DNA of 64,000 nucleotides from contig NZ_CP015348.1 of assembly GCF_002109325.1 (NCBI RefSeq), positions 2,667,501 to 2,731,500 on the forward strand, written 5' to 3'. Shown here piece after piece: positions 39,568 through 48,706 of the stretch. Position 1 is the stretch's first letter, and every line of letters begins with the position of its first letter. Below the pieces are notes generated by a model. The model was not told the DNA's origin. It saw only the letters and a list, made by a program, of their open reading frames with translations, and searched no databases. The DNA is from Sporosarcina ureae. Lineage in GTDB: Bacteria > Bacillota > Bacilli > Bacillales_A > Planococcaceae. The position numbers and the translations under genes were made by a program.

Positions 39568-39576
39568 TGCTATAAT
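39568..39576 (+). promoter_or_regulatory. Extended -10 promoter for the SLH gene
   Basis: TGCTATAAT, an extended -10, ends 58 bp before the proposed ATG. A near-palindrome (TGCGGTTAC ... GTTACCGC, about 39470-39511) lies upstream. Nothing else is evident in 39394-39633. Confidence 0.5.
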
Positions 39577-39633
39577 TGTCGAAGGTAACTACATACTAAA
39601 GTGATAAAACACAGAGTGGAGTTGATTTCAAAG

Positions 39634-41901
39634 ATGTTATGCGCTTCAAAAAAGAATGTATTCGCCATTTTTAATTCTTTTCTTATCGCGACGTTAATTT
39701 GCCTCATTGTACTGCCAGTAAGCGCGAAAGCAGAAACGGTAAACCAGCGTTTCTCTGACGTAAGTAATGATTTCTGGGCAAAGGATGAAGTAACACAACT
39801 AGTGGAAGAAGGAATTATTAACGGATACCAAGATTTACAGTTTCGTCCAGGAATCAGTATTAAACGTGGACAGGCGGCAAACTTGCTGACCGTCGCTTTG
39901 GAATTACCCGAGGCTTCCTACCGTCCGATCTTTAAGGATGTCAGCGCAAAATCTTCCAACTTGCGTGGTGCAATGTCTACTTATGAAGCAGGCATATTTA
40001 AAGGAAAACCCGATGGTAACTTCGGTGTAAGCGATGAATTAACACGTGAACAAATGGCGAGTGTGTTAGTCAATGCTTTCAAATTAAAAGATACAGGTGA
40101 AACAGTACGCTTTACGGATGAGAATAAAATAAGTGAGTCTCACAGATACGGCGTAAAAGTACTTATGCAACACGGTATTACAACAGGTAAAGAGGACGGG
40201 TCATTTGCTCCGAAACTCCCTGTTAACCGTGGTTCATTCGCTGTATTTCTACATAGAGCAATGATTCAAGCAGGATTGCTCGAAAAACAGCAACCAATTG
40301 TTTTCAATAAAACACAGACAATGGGCAAATTCGATCCTATTCGATTTAATCAATTTATTACGGAAGTTCCACTGACACAAGAGGGACAAACATACTTGCG
40401 TTCCAATCACTACTTGTCTTTAGCGGCCAAGCGAGTGAAAGCACACGGACATGCGACGGATCATATTTATGTCTATGGTGTCAGTGAGAGAAAAAGCACA
40501 AGAGTTACTGTAACAAAACGTGAGTTGCCAAATGGCGACTACTTTACATTTGTTGAGTTGAGAAATCCGGATCGACTGCCGATTCGCGTCGATTTGGTAC
40601 GAATTGATGGGAATATTAAAACGAATAAAATAGAACGATTTGACAAATATCCTATGAAAAAAGATGTGGATGATACATTTGGCTTTGATATTGCAACTTC
40701 TCCTGTAGGTGTCCTTGAAACCATTTCACAGCAGGGAACAGGTCAGCAAATGATTTCGAAAACATATCGTTCACGTGAACTCGAGCTGAAGTATAATAAT
40801 GGCTCAGTTAGCCATACACGTGAATTACAGGATGAGAAGGAATCTTACAGTAATATTCTGATGGGCGATACCCGAGTATCGGTATATGAGTTGAACTCTA
40901 GAGGGTATGATGTAGTGGATCAATGGATTCTTTCATCCGATAAGAAGCTTTTTTCTTCAAATGAAAGATTAGATGCATGGCTTCGGGAATCGATTACCAA
41001 CTATAAAAAGCGTAATAAATGGTATACAGCTGAAGGTCCTTACAACAAGATGGCGACTACAATTGAACCGATGCCAGCTTCGGGTCGCGGATATGGACGC
41101 AATTTACTTTTGGTAAAAGAAGATCGTGTCATGTTGTTATACAACCAAACGAAAGAACGTTATTATGAAGATATTTTGCATAACTCCTTTACAAACTTAG
41201 CTGTTTTCAGAGGAAGCAAGCCTTATTGGGAAACGGAAGTTACGAGTACGTATTTGAAGAATTTATATAACTTCACAGCACCATTCGTTGACACGCGTTT
41301 CAATGAACAGATTGCATTATTCCTTTATAATGGCGGTAGCGCATTCAATCATAAAGATTACAACGACGGTTTACGTAACTATGCAAACTTGCTCGTACAG
41401 CAGCATAGAAAAGGCAATGTGAACTTCTTGTCTCCAACTGCCTATTATATTCCGGATTACTTCCCGGCAAAATCACAAGTGAAGACCCATACGTCTATGA
41501 ACCATTTACTTGGCGGCATGAACATTCTTTTGTTGGCATTCCAAGAATTCAATGATCCAGTGTATTTGGAAAATGCCAGTGCAATTGAAAAAGCCATTCG
41601 CTTTGAAGAGAAGAACTGGACTCGTTCTAACGGTGACATCTGGTATAAACGTGCACCGAATGGTCAGTTTTCAGGTACGGATTATGTCCATTTGACGTTG
41701 GAAGACTTGATTCATTCTTATGAAAAATGGTCACAGGTTGATCAATCAAAAGCCAAAGTATTCGAGCGCATGATTAAGTCGAAGGCGGGCTATTTGAATA
41801 GTACGAAGCAAGGGTATACTACGAAGATTAAAGAAGGCTTGAAACGAATCAATATGTCTAACTTGCTACCAGCAGGTAAAGAGTACACCGACGCATTATA
41901 A
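39634..41901 (+). CDS. SLH-anchored protein with a helical-toroid C-terminal domain
   Basis: 755 residues. Signal peptide about 1-35 (LPVSAKAE); three SLH domains about 37-215 (GIINGYQDLQFRPGISIKRG; IFKGKPDGNFGVSDELTREQ; GITTGKEDGSFAPKLPVNRG). Residues about 230-500 are beta-rich and unrecognised. The C-terminal 260 residues are helical with Trp/Tyr/Asn-rich motifs (NGGSAFNHKDYNDGLRNYAN, RSNGDIWYKRAPNGQF), reminiscent of glycan-active alpha/alpha toroids such as the glucuronyl C5-epimerase C-terminal domain. That likeness is tentative. The start is uncertain: ATG 39634 has GGAG 13 nt upstream; GTG 39601 has no site. Confidence 0.75.
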   Translation: MLCASKKNVFAIFNSFLIATLICLIVLPVSAKAETVNQRFSDVSNDFWAKDEVTQLVEEGIINGYQDLQFRPGISIKRGQAANLLTVALELPEASYRPIFKDVSAKSSNLRGAMSTYEAGIFKGKPDGNFGVSDELTREQMASVLVNAFKLKDTGETVRFTDENKISESHRYGVKVLMQHGITTGKEDGSFAPKLPVNRGSFAVFLHRAMIQAGLLEKQQPIVFNKTQTMGKFDPIRFNQFITEVPLTQEGQTYLRSNHYLSLAAKRVKAHGHATDHIYVYGVSERKSTRVTVTKRELPNGDYFTFVELRNPDRLPIRVDLVRIDGNIKTNKIERFDKYPMKKDVDDTFGFDIATSPVGVLETISQQGTGQQMISKTYRSRELELKYNNGSVSHTRELQDEKESYSNILMGDTRVSVYELNSRGYDVVDQWILSSDKKLFSSNERLDAWLRESITNYKKRNKWYTAEGPYNKMATTIEPMPASGRGYGRNLLLVKEDRVMLLYNQTKERYYEDILHNSFTNLAVFRGSKPYWETEVTSTYLKNLYNFTAPFVDTRFNEQIALFLYNGGSAFNHKDYNDGLRNYANLLVQQHRKGNVNFLSPTAYYIPDYFPAKSQVKTHTSMNHLLGGMNILLLAFQEFNDPVYLENASAIEKAIRFEEKNWTRSNGDIWYKRAPNGQFSGTDYVHLTLEDLIHSYEKWSQVDQSKAKVFERMIKSKAGYLNSTKQGYTTKIKEGLKRINMSNLLPAGKEYTDAL

Positions 41902-41907
41902 TGAACA

Positions 41908-41946
41908 AACACCATCTCCTTTAGTTCAGGGGATGGTGTTTTGTTT
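41908..41946 (+). terminator. Terminator of the SLH gene
   Basis: AACACCATCTCC pairs with GGGATGGTGTT, then a T-rich run. Confidence 0.85.
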
Positions 41947-42021
41947 TTAGTGTAGTAATAGAGTAAAGGGGAAGGCACCGTTGATTAGCACCGCCATTCC
42001 CATTGCAATCACTCTCCAAAT

Positions 42022-42061
42022 GAAAAACCACCATCTTCTAAACTGCGAGATGGTGGTTTCG
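42022..42061 (-). terminator. Terminator of the SLH-glucosaminidase gene
   Basis: Minus strand: GAAACCACCATCT pairs with AGATGGTGGTTTT, then Ts. Confidence 0.85.
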
Positions 42062-42069
42062 TTGATTGG

Positions 42070-44091
42070 TTAATTTACAAGTGTAGCTAAATCGGAACGG
42101 ATCCAGCCGTATGGTTCGTTGATTTGTGCACCTGGGTTGATGTCCATGCGTACTTTGTACCAAACAAAGCCGTCTGCACCGGTTGTACGATCTGTCACAA
42201 CTAGTGGATAGCCGAATGCTGCTAGATTACCTGGATGCTTAGGCTTATAAGAGAATAGAATATTATTCTTATTCGCTGCATCTGGACTTGTGCGGATATT
42301 AACTGCTGTATTGCCTGTATACGAAATCACAGCCAATTGTGCTTGGTTCGCGTCTTTGCTGCCTAGGAACTGATCGATGCGCCACATGTGACCTGCGATC
42401 TTACTTCCCCAGAAAGGATCGGATGCATACTTCATATTAAAGCCGACTGCCTTGTTGCCGGGAGCTGCGCCATTGGCATAAGCACCAAGTGGATTCGCAT
42501 AGTTTAAGTTAATGTAGCGAGTAATGAATGCATCGACACTTCTTGTTGGATTACCATAGACTTCGCCTTTATCAGGTGAAGAGTCGAATACGCGGATACC
42601 GAAAATATTATTTTTCTGCTGTGCATTGCCGCTCATCCCGTAATCACTTTCATGAATCGCTGTCGCTAATATGAACATTGCATTGACGTTATGCTTTTTC
42701 TCCATCTGTTTCACATACGTTCCAAGTCCAATTAGCTTCGACTTCGACGTAGCGTTTTTATAGCGGGCAATACCTGTTTTTTGTCTAGCAAGTAATGCAT
42801 TGGAGATGAAACGATCCAGTTCCTGTCCAGTGTAAGTGGAAGGCTGGCGTACCGATTGGAATTGGAAGTACGGATAATACGTAATGGTTGCTGCACCGTT
42901 TAATTCTGTAAAGTGGACACCATCGTTACTCGTATACGTTTGTCCTTTTTTCATTGTCGGAGAAGCAGGGCCGACTGTATACTCTGCGTAACTTCCTTTA
43001 TATTGTTTTGTTTTAGAATCGTATGTACGATAATAAGGTTGGTGAATGAGTAAGCCGTCATTCGTTACTTTATACTGACTTGCGCCTGTAGATAGTTGAG
43101 AAGGAATTAGGTCGATTTCTGCGTGTTTCGCATAATATGTATAGCCGCCTACTTCTACTACTACACGTTCCGGGCTACTGCCTACATAATCCAGTTCATA
43201 ACCTTTCTGGACATATGTGACTTCGTTTTTTAATGAAGTATCGCTATATAGCGACGTATACTGCTTAGGGTTTTCTGAAGCAAACGCCTGTCCTGACTTC
43301 ATTTTGATAATTTTATTATTAACAGAAATCGTCTGAACGATGGAAGAAGCGTTATACGCTGCTAGCGCATCTTCAAATGTAATGTACGACTCATCCGTGA
43401 CATTCAGTTGACTATTGGAAATCGAACTAACTTTATGCACTTTAGGATTTTCTGTACCGCCAACGTTTGTAGGAGGGCGAGTACTACCTTTTCCATCAGC
43501 GACTGCGAACATCCGAAATAGAAATGCAGAAGCATGTGCAATCGTTGCATTACTTGTTGGTTTGAAATATCCTTGATCACCTCGTATGATATTCAATGAA
43601 GAAGCTGCGGATACAGCGGGTACGAAGTTTGATGAAATTTTCTTGCTGTCTTTAAATTGAACCGTAGTGGATTTGATTGGAATTTCTAGGAAACGAAATG
43701 CCTTAAAAATCATTCCTGCCATTTGTTGACGTGTAATCTGCTGATTCGCTTTGAATGAACCGTCAGGATAGCCAGCTAAAATTCCAGCACCTGCAGCATT
43801 TTGAATCTCAATTGTACGGGAGTGGTTTACTTTCAAGTCATTAAAGGTATAGCGTGTCGAAGTAGGTAATTCCAATGAACGTGCAAGATAGGAAGCGAAT
43901 TCCCCTCGTGTAACCGCTCGATTGGGATAGACATTCCCTTTTGAGTCCTTTTGGATTACGCCTTTATCTACCCAAAATGTCAGCTCTTGCTGCATCTGAT
44001 GACCTGAGAAGTCATTTGCACTCGCTACCGGTGTGAAGACAGGAGAAGCTACCAAGAGCAATAGTGTCAGTAATGTTATCAAACGTTTCAA
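42070..44091 (-). CDS. SLH-anchored N-acetylglucosaminidase with SH3 domain
   Basis: 673 residues. Signal peptide 1-25 (PVASA); SLH domains about 28-195 (VIQKDSKGNVYPNRAVTRGE; ILAGYPDGSFKANQQITRQQ; a third degenerate). Residues about 430-590 are a GH73-type glucosaminidase, with catalytic Glu in TAIHESDYGMSGNAQ and KNNIFGIRVFDSSPDKGE. An SH3-like domain (about 605-672, VNIRTSPDAANKNNIL) ends the protein. It cleaves glycan strands of peptidoglycan while tethered to the wall polymer. Between SLH and catalytic parts lies an unrecognised region of about 200 residues. Confidence 0.88.
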   Translation of the reverse strand: MKRLITLLTLLLLVASPVFTPVASANDFSGHQMQQELTFWVDKGVIQKDSKGNVYPNRAVTRGEFASYLARSLELPTSTRYTFNDLKVNHSRTIEIQNAAGAGILAGYPDGSFKANQQITRQQMAGMIFKAFRFLEIPIKSTTVQFKDSKKISSNFVPAVSAASSLNIIRGDQGYFKPTSNATIAHASAFLFRMFAVADGKGSTRPPTNVGGTENPKVHKVSSISNSQLNVTDESYITFEDALAAYNASSIVQTISVNNKIIKMKSGQAFASENPKQYTSLYSDTSLKNEVTYVQKGYELDYVGSSPERVVVEVGGYTYYAKHAEIDLIPSQLSTGASQYKVTNDGLLIHQPYYRTYDSKTKQYKGSYAEYTVGPASPTMKKGQTYTSNDGVHFTELNGAATITYYPYFQFQSVRQPSTYTGQELDRFISNALLARQKTGIARYKNATSKSKLIGLGTYVKQMEKKHNVNAMFILATAIHESDYGMSGNAQQKNNIFGIRVFDSSPDKGEVYGNPTRSVDAFITRYINLNYANPLGAYANGAAPGNKAVGFNMKYASDPFWGSKIAGHMWRIDQFLGSKDANQAQLAVISYTGNTAVNIRTSPDAANKNNILFSYKPKHPGNLAAFGYPLVVTDRTTGADGFVWYKVRMDINPGAQINEPYGWIRSDLATLVN

Positions 44092-44351
44092 ATCAAAACC
44101 TCCTATATAAATCTCCTACTATTGTAGCAGAAAGTACTATCATTGGTAAGCATCATTTGGTATATTAATAGACTATTATTACACTAGACTTCTATAAAGT
44201 GACAGAAGTATATAGACAGATAGCTGCAGAAATATGGAATAAAGTATGTAATATACCATCTCAATATAAAATGATAAATATAGCAAAAAGCGACAATCTA
44301 TAATTATTCGAAAAGATGCAACGAATGCTTTCACTATTCCGTCCTAGATAG

Positions 44352-44360
44352 TGATATAAT
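44352..44360 (+). promoter_or_regulatory. Extended -10 promoter for the polymerase-like gene
   Basis: TGATATAAT (extended -10) ends 42 bp before the ATG; no good -35. The rest of the 44092-44402 gap is AT-rich with nothing recognised. Confidence 0.5.
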
Positions 44361-44402
44361 GCAACAAGGAACTAGCAAGCGTAGAAAGGGTTTTATAGAC
44401 TA

Positions 44403-45875
44403 ATGAATATATGGAAACAGCGATTGGAAAAACAATCCACAAGTACAATATTGGTTGCAGTAGCTGTGATGCTCATTGCATTATTGCTGCCTTCAAAAAT
44501 AGCATTGCTCGGCACGACCTTATTTTTTGTCTTATTTTCGATTATTAAACCACAGCAGAGTATTCTGTTCCTGGTCATCTATGTTAATATCCGACCTTTT
44601 TTGCTGGAAGTGAACAGTGGCCTAAAGTTAATAGGGGATTTAGTAATCTTTGTCGTATTCGCATGGACATTGTTCCACTACCGACATAATATTCGTTCTC
44701 TATTTACATTCAAATGGTTTGAGTGGTCTTATTTTGCTTTTATTTTATTCGGCTCAATTATAGGATTCTTACATGATGTCACACCAACGTCTATTATTTT
44801 CCAAGTTCGTACGTTTTTGATTATGTATTTGCTTTACTATACGATTTCAAGAATGACACTGACGAACAAATGGTTACAGCAGCTTGCATGGGTGACGGTC
44901 TGGTTGAACATTGTGATGTCGCTTCATGGTTTAGTAGAGAAACTGTCTTTGCGTCAGTTACTGCTGCCGGAAGAGTGGAAGTATAAAGTTTTATCTGCAA
45001 CAAACGCTGTGCGTATTTACGGACTGACGGGCAATCCGAACTCTTTGGCATTATCATTGTTCTTCGGACTCATTGCGGTTGTCTATTTGCAACACGTTTA
45101 TCAGCAGAATAAATACAAATGGACATTCCGTGTATTACTCGTATTGTTCTTTGGTATTCTAGTTCTTACCTATTCAAGGGGGACTTGGATTTCGGCAATT
45201 ATGTTTGGCGTCGTATTCATTCTCATGACGAGAAAATGGTATCTATTGAAACGACTAGTAATTGCCGGGGTTGCATCTATTATTTTAATTTACTATCCAG
45301 TAAACTTGGCTGTTCAATATATTACAGAGCTCGGTGTGACAGTAGATGAGAAGCCAAGTGGTGCGGGAAGTATCGGTGGGCGCTTCGGAGAAACATTTGA
45401 TGAAAAGAACTTGGCACTCATGACAGAGAGTGGACGTTTCTACTATATCCGTAAAGGATTTGAGATCTTTGGTGATCATCCTATAACAGGTACAGGATTT
45501 GGATCGTTCGGGGGTTCCGCCACGTTATCTTATGGTTCACCGATTTATGATCACTATGGCATTAGCTCGGATATATACGGTGGGAAGTACTTCTATTCCG
45601 ATAACCAATATATTCAAGTGATTGCGGAGACTGGTGTGATTGGCGTATTGATTTTCGCGGTCTTCTTGCTTAGCATGTTGTGGTTCTTCTGGAAGTCACG
45701 CCATACGAATTTCGGTGTGTTTATGATTGCACTGTGGTTCTCGACCGGTGTTTCTGGAATGTATTATAATATTTGGGAACTTAAAATGTATACGTTGTTT
45801 TACTTTATCTTGCTTGGCGCGTTTGTTGCGTTCAGTAAGCATCAGCAGGAAATATCAAAACCTACGAATGGGTAA
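44403..45875 (+). CDS. O-antigen ligase/polymerase-like membrane protein
   Basis: 490 residues with about 11-12 membrane helices. The Wzy/WaaL-type PF04932 signature region is seen in TYSRGTWISAIMFGVVF and the large external loop (about 300-400) with GTGFGSFGG and YSDNQYIQVIAETGVIGVL. The family polymerises or ligates lipid-linked glycans at the outer membrane face. Beside csaB and an SLH glycosidase, a role in assembling the secondary wall polysaccharide that anchors SLH proteins is plausible but inferred. AAAGGG precedes the ATG by 13 nt. Confidence 0.82.
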   Translation: MNIWKQRLEKQSTSTILVAVAVMLIALLLPSKIALLGTTLFFVLFSIIKPQQSILFLVIYVNIRPFLLEVNSGLKLIGDLVIFVVFAWTLFHYRHNIRSLFTFKWFEWSYFAFILFGSIIGFLHDVTPTSIIFQVRTFLIMYLLYYTISRMTLTNKWLQQLAWVTVWLNIVMSLHGLVEKLSLRQLLLPEEWKYKVLSATNAVRIYGLTGNPNSLALSLFFGLIAVVYLQHVYQQNKYKWTFRVLLVLFFGILVLTYSRGTWISAIMFGVVFILMTRKWYLLKRLVIAGVASIILIYYPVNLAVQYITELGVTVDEKPSGAGSIGGRFGETFDEKNLALMTESGRFYYIRKGFEIFGDHPITGTGFGSFGGSATLSYGSPIYDHYGISSDIYGGKYFYSDNQYIQVIAETGVIGVLIFAVFLLSMLWFFWKSRHTNFGVFMIALWFSTGVSGMYYNIWELKMYTLFYFILLGAFVAFSKHQQEISKPTNG

Positions 45876-45893
45876 TCCATTTGTAGGTTTTTT
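45858..45893 (+). terminator. Terminator of the polymerase-like gene
   Basis: AAAACCTACGAATGG pairs with CCATTTGTAGGTTTT, then Ts. Confidence 0.85.
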
Positions 45894-45974
45894 CTTTTGG
45901 ATTGAGTAATTGGGGGGAGTCGTTGCTTTGCGTTTCATTTATGGAGGCTTTAATTAAAGACTAGAAGGGTGGGG

Positions 45975-46121
45975 TGATCATAGAATCACGTTGAGCGCTC
46001 TATGTTGTTCGGTGACCGCTCATAGAAATGGCGTAACCGTTCTATACTGGTGGATGGCCGCTCATAGACTTGTGTTAATCGCTCTATCGCGCCTTGCAAC
46101 CGCTCATAGACACCAAACGAA
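45975..46121. repeat. 21-bp phased tandem array, seven units
   Basis: Unit cores start at 45975, 45996, 46017, 46038, 46059, 46080 and 46101, exactly 21 bp apart. Odd units carry CGCTCATAGA (first unit degenerate), even units CGCTCTAT; sequence between cores is not conserved. 21 bp is two helical turns. Because 21 is a multiple of 3, an open frame runs through it, but it has no gene features. Confidence 0.8.
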
Positions 46122-46269
46122 TTTACCAAAAGTCATCATTAATTTGCAAATTTCCCCTTTCTTTCTACCTTTTTCGTCCAAACGGTGCATGAAAACGTAG
46201 GCATTATTTGATAGACTAGAGATTGATAAAGAGTAGAAAAGGTGGAGTTGTGTTATCGGACAAAATACT

Positions 46270-48585
46270 TTGCTGTCTCGCACGAAGCGGAATGTAGTCA
46301 TTACCGCTATGTCGGCAGCTATGCTAATCTCGTTGCCATTTTCAGCGGCAGCCAGCACAAAGGTCGTTTCTAGTTACCCCGTGTCTTCTGGTGTTACTTA
46401 TTCTCACTATACATATTCAGCAAGCAGTCACATCAATCACATTGGTGTTGATTTAAGTGATCCGTTCACGAAATTGAAGATGGGACTTCCTTCGCCTATT
46501 TCGAGGACAGCCCCTACATTAACTTTGGCGAATCGTGATTCAAAAGAAGGGCATAGAGTAGTCGGTGCAGTAAATACTTCGTTCTTCGATATGAAAACTG
46601 GCGTGCCAATGTATTTGCTATCTGAAGGCAATGAAATTGTAAACGGTGGTGTCATCTCGAGTTCGAACTCTTACTATGTCAGCCAACCGATTGCATTTGG
46701 CGTGACGAAAGACGGACTTTCGGAAATTGATTACTTTAATTTAGGAGTCGAAGTCGGCGTTCATGGCAGTGTTTTTCAAATGACAGGTCTTAACCGTGAA
46801 CGACAAGCCGATGAAACGATGATCTTCACACCGCAGCATGTGAAAAACACGACAGGTTCGAATGAATTCGGCATTGAATTGGTCGTTGAAACGAATGAAC
46901 CGATTACGTCTACACATTATGGTCAGCAAGTGCAAGGTAACGTTGTGAAGGTACGTGGCTATGGAGATAAGAACCCTGTCACGATTCCAAAGAATGGCTT
47001 TGTTGTTTCGATTCACGGCAAAAAAGGTTTGGAGCGCTTTAAATCAGTGACTGTAGGAGATTCTCTTTCATTGAAACTATCAATTGACGATAAATGGAAA
47101 GACTCCGAATTCATGATGGCGAGTGGTCCGATGCTTGTTAAAGACGGAAAGCGTCATATTACAATGGATACAAATAATCCGCGTGCTACAGCGAAGACAG
47201 CAAGAACTGCTATTGCTATTAGTAAAGACAAAAAGCAAGTTCAAATGGTGACGGTTGATTCGAGAGCTGGATACAGTAACGGCATGTCTTTAACGCAATT
47301 CGCCGATTATTTAGTGTCACAAGGTTATGATCGTGCGTTGAACTTTGATGGTGGCGGGTCCACTACGATGGGAATTCGCAATTATGGTAGTAACCAAGTA
47401 GTATTGGCTAATCGTACATCCAATTCCGCTCAACGTAGCACTTCAGCTATTCTTGAAGCGGTAAGTACCGCACCAACAGGGCAACCGGCCTATGTAAGTG
47501 TATCTCGCCCTCAAATGGGAGAAATGTTAGTAGGCGCAACTGCTGATTTGAAAATTAATCATGTATTGGATGCATATTATAACCCGATAGTACCGAATCC
47601 TTCCCAGTTGAAAACAACCTCTGCAAAGGGAACTGTTGAAGGAACGGGTCTGAAGTATAAAGCAGTTCAACCAGGAGTAGACCGCATAAGCGTCAACTAT
47701 GGAGTAGCTGAACAATCCTTCCCGATTACGGTTGTTGATCAGCCAGCGAGACTTGACGTGAAAGCTTCGGCGACAAGCGTCAAGCCGAACGAGAAAATCA
47801 CATTTACAGCTACTCCGACAGATGCATCTGGTCAACCAATCATTTATCAGCCAGAGCAATTAACGTGGAGTGTTGCAGGGAATATTGGTTCGATCACTAC
47901 ATCTGGAACATTTGCGGCAATAAAAGCTGGAAAAGGACAAGTTCAAGCGACTCTCGGTAAGAAAGTGATTTCTGTACCCGTTGAAGTGAAGTCAACTGAA
48001 GCTCCGCCTGTCATTGACCCACCGACACCTGTACCACCGATTGTGGAAAATCCAAGTACTGAGTTATTTAAAGATGTGCCATTGTCTTATGCGTACGCAA
48101 CTGAAATCTACTTCTTACGCGATCGCGGTATAATTAATGGAGACACGGACGGGACATTCAATCCTGGTAATACGTTATCTAGAGAGCATGCAGCAGTCAT
48201 TTTAAGTCGAGCTTTTAATTTACCACCCGTTGAACAAGCGCGTAGAGAGTTCAGCGATGTTCCCAAAACACATCGTTATTACAATGAAATCAGTGCGATT
48301 GCGAATGCCAATATTGTAGGCGGTCATTCCGATGGGACGTTTAATCCTACTGGACAACTGACTCGTTCACAAATGGCTATGATTTTAGTGAAAGCTTATA
48401 ATTTAGAAGGAGAGTCTGCGCAGAAATTCATTGACGTATCTCCGCAACACGGTGCATACAAGCAGATTCATATTCTAGCCAATCACGGAATTACAACAGG
48501 AAACGAAAAAGGCGAGTTTATGCCTGGCCAACCGGTCAACCGTGCACAATTCAGTGCGTTCCTCTATAGAAGTATAGCGAAGTAA
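46270..48585 (+). CDS. SLH-anchored phosphodiester glycosidase (NAGPA/DUF2233)
   Basis: 771 residues. Signal peptide about 1-29; phosphodiester glycosidase domain about 60-395 (GAVNTSFFDMKTGVPMYLL; ASGPMLVKDGK; ARTAIAISKDKKQV; ALNFDGGGSTTMGI). Family members hydrolyse GlcNAc-phosphodiester links and exist in wall teichoic or polysaccharide contexts. Ig-like domains about 405-585, Pro linker, three SLH domains about 600-770 (GIINGDTDGTFNPGNTLSRE; IVGGHSDGTFNPTGQLTRSQ; GITTGNEKGEFMPGQPVNRA). The start is odd: the only in-frame start before the signal peptide is a TTG at 46270, 22 nt from the GGTGGAG site. Confidence 0.87.
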   Translation: MLSRTKRNVVITAMSAAMLISLPFSAAASTKVVSSYPVSSGVTYSHYTYSASSHINHIGVDLSDPFTKLKMGLPSPISRTAPTLTLANRDSKEGHRVVGAVNTSFFDMKTGVPMYLLSEGNEIVNGGVISSSNSYYVSQPIAFGVTKDGLSEIDYFNLGVEVGVHGSVFQMTGLNRERQADETMIFTPQHVKNTTGSNEFGIELVVETNEPITSTHYGQQVQGNVVKVRGYGDKNPVTIPKNGFVVSIHGKKGLERFKSVTVGDSLSLKLSIDDKWKDSEFMMASGPMLVKDGKRHITMDTNNPRATAKTARTAIAISKDKKQVQMVTVDSRAGYSNGMSLTQFADYLVSQGYDRALNFDGGGSTTMGIRNYGSNQVVLANRTSNSAQRSTSAILEAVSTAPTGQPAYVSVSRPQMGEMLVGATADLKINHVLDAYYNPIVPNPSQLKTTSAKGTVEGTGLKYKAVQPGVDRISVNYGVAEQSFPITVVDQPARLDVKASATSVKPNEKITFTATPTDASGQPIIYQPEQLTWSVAGNIGSITTSGTFAAIKAGKGQVQATLGKKVISVPVEVKSTEAPPVIDPPTPVPPIVENPSTELFKDVPLSYAYATEIYFLRDRGIINGDTDGTFNPGNTLSREHAAVILSRAFNLPPVEQARREFSDVPKTHRYYNEISAIANANIVGGHSDGTFNPTGQLTRSQMAMILVKAYNLEGESAQKFIDVSPQHGAYKQIHILANHGITTGNEKGEFMPGQPVNRAQFSAFLYRSIAK

Positions 48586-48589
48586 TTAT

Positions 48590-48632
48590 AGAAGCCTTTC
48601 AATCGGTGCATGTCAGCGGATTGAAAGGCTTC
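48590..48632 (+). terminator. Terminator of the SLH-glycosidase gene
   Basis: GAAGCCTTTCAATC pairs with GATTGAAAGGCTTC around a 14-nt loop, then T-rich sequence. Confidence 0.75.
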
Positions 48633-48706
48633 CTTGTCTTTTAAATACAATAAAAAAGGCCACTCTGCTATACTTGAAACAAATGACCTGTAGAGGATGG
48701 TTGAAA

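Noticed and set aside
45975-46121. CRISPR array
   Set aside because: Conserved cores are only 8-10 bp, spacing is 21 bp, and no cas genes are present.
45991-46200. 69-codon open frame through the 21-bp array
   Set aside because: The frame stays open because 21 is a multiple of three; there is no ribosome binding site or homologue-like pattern.
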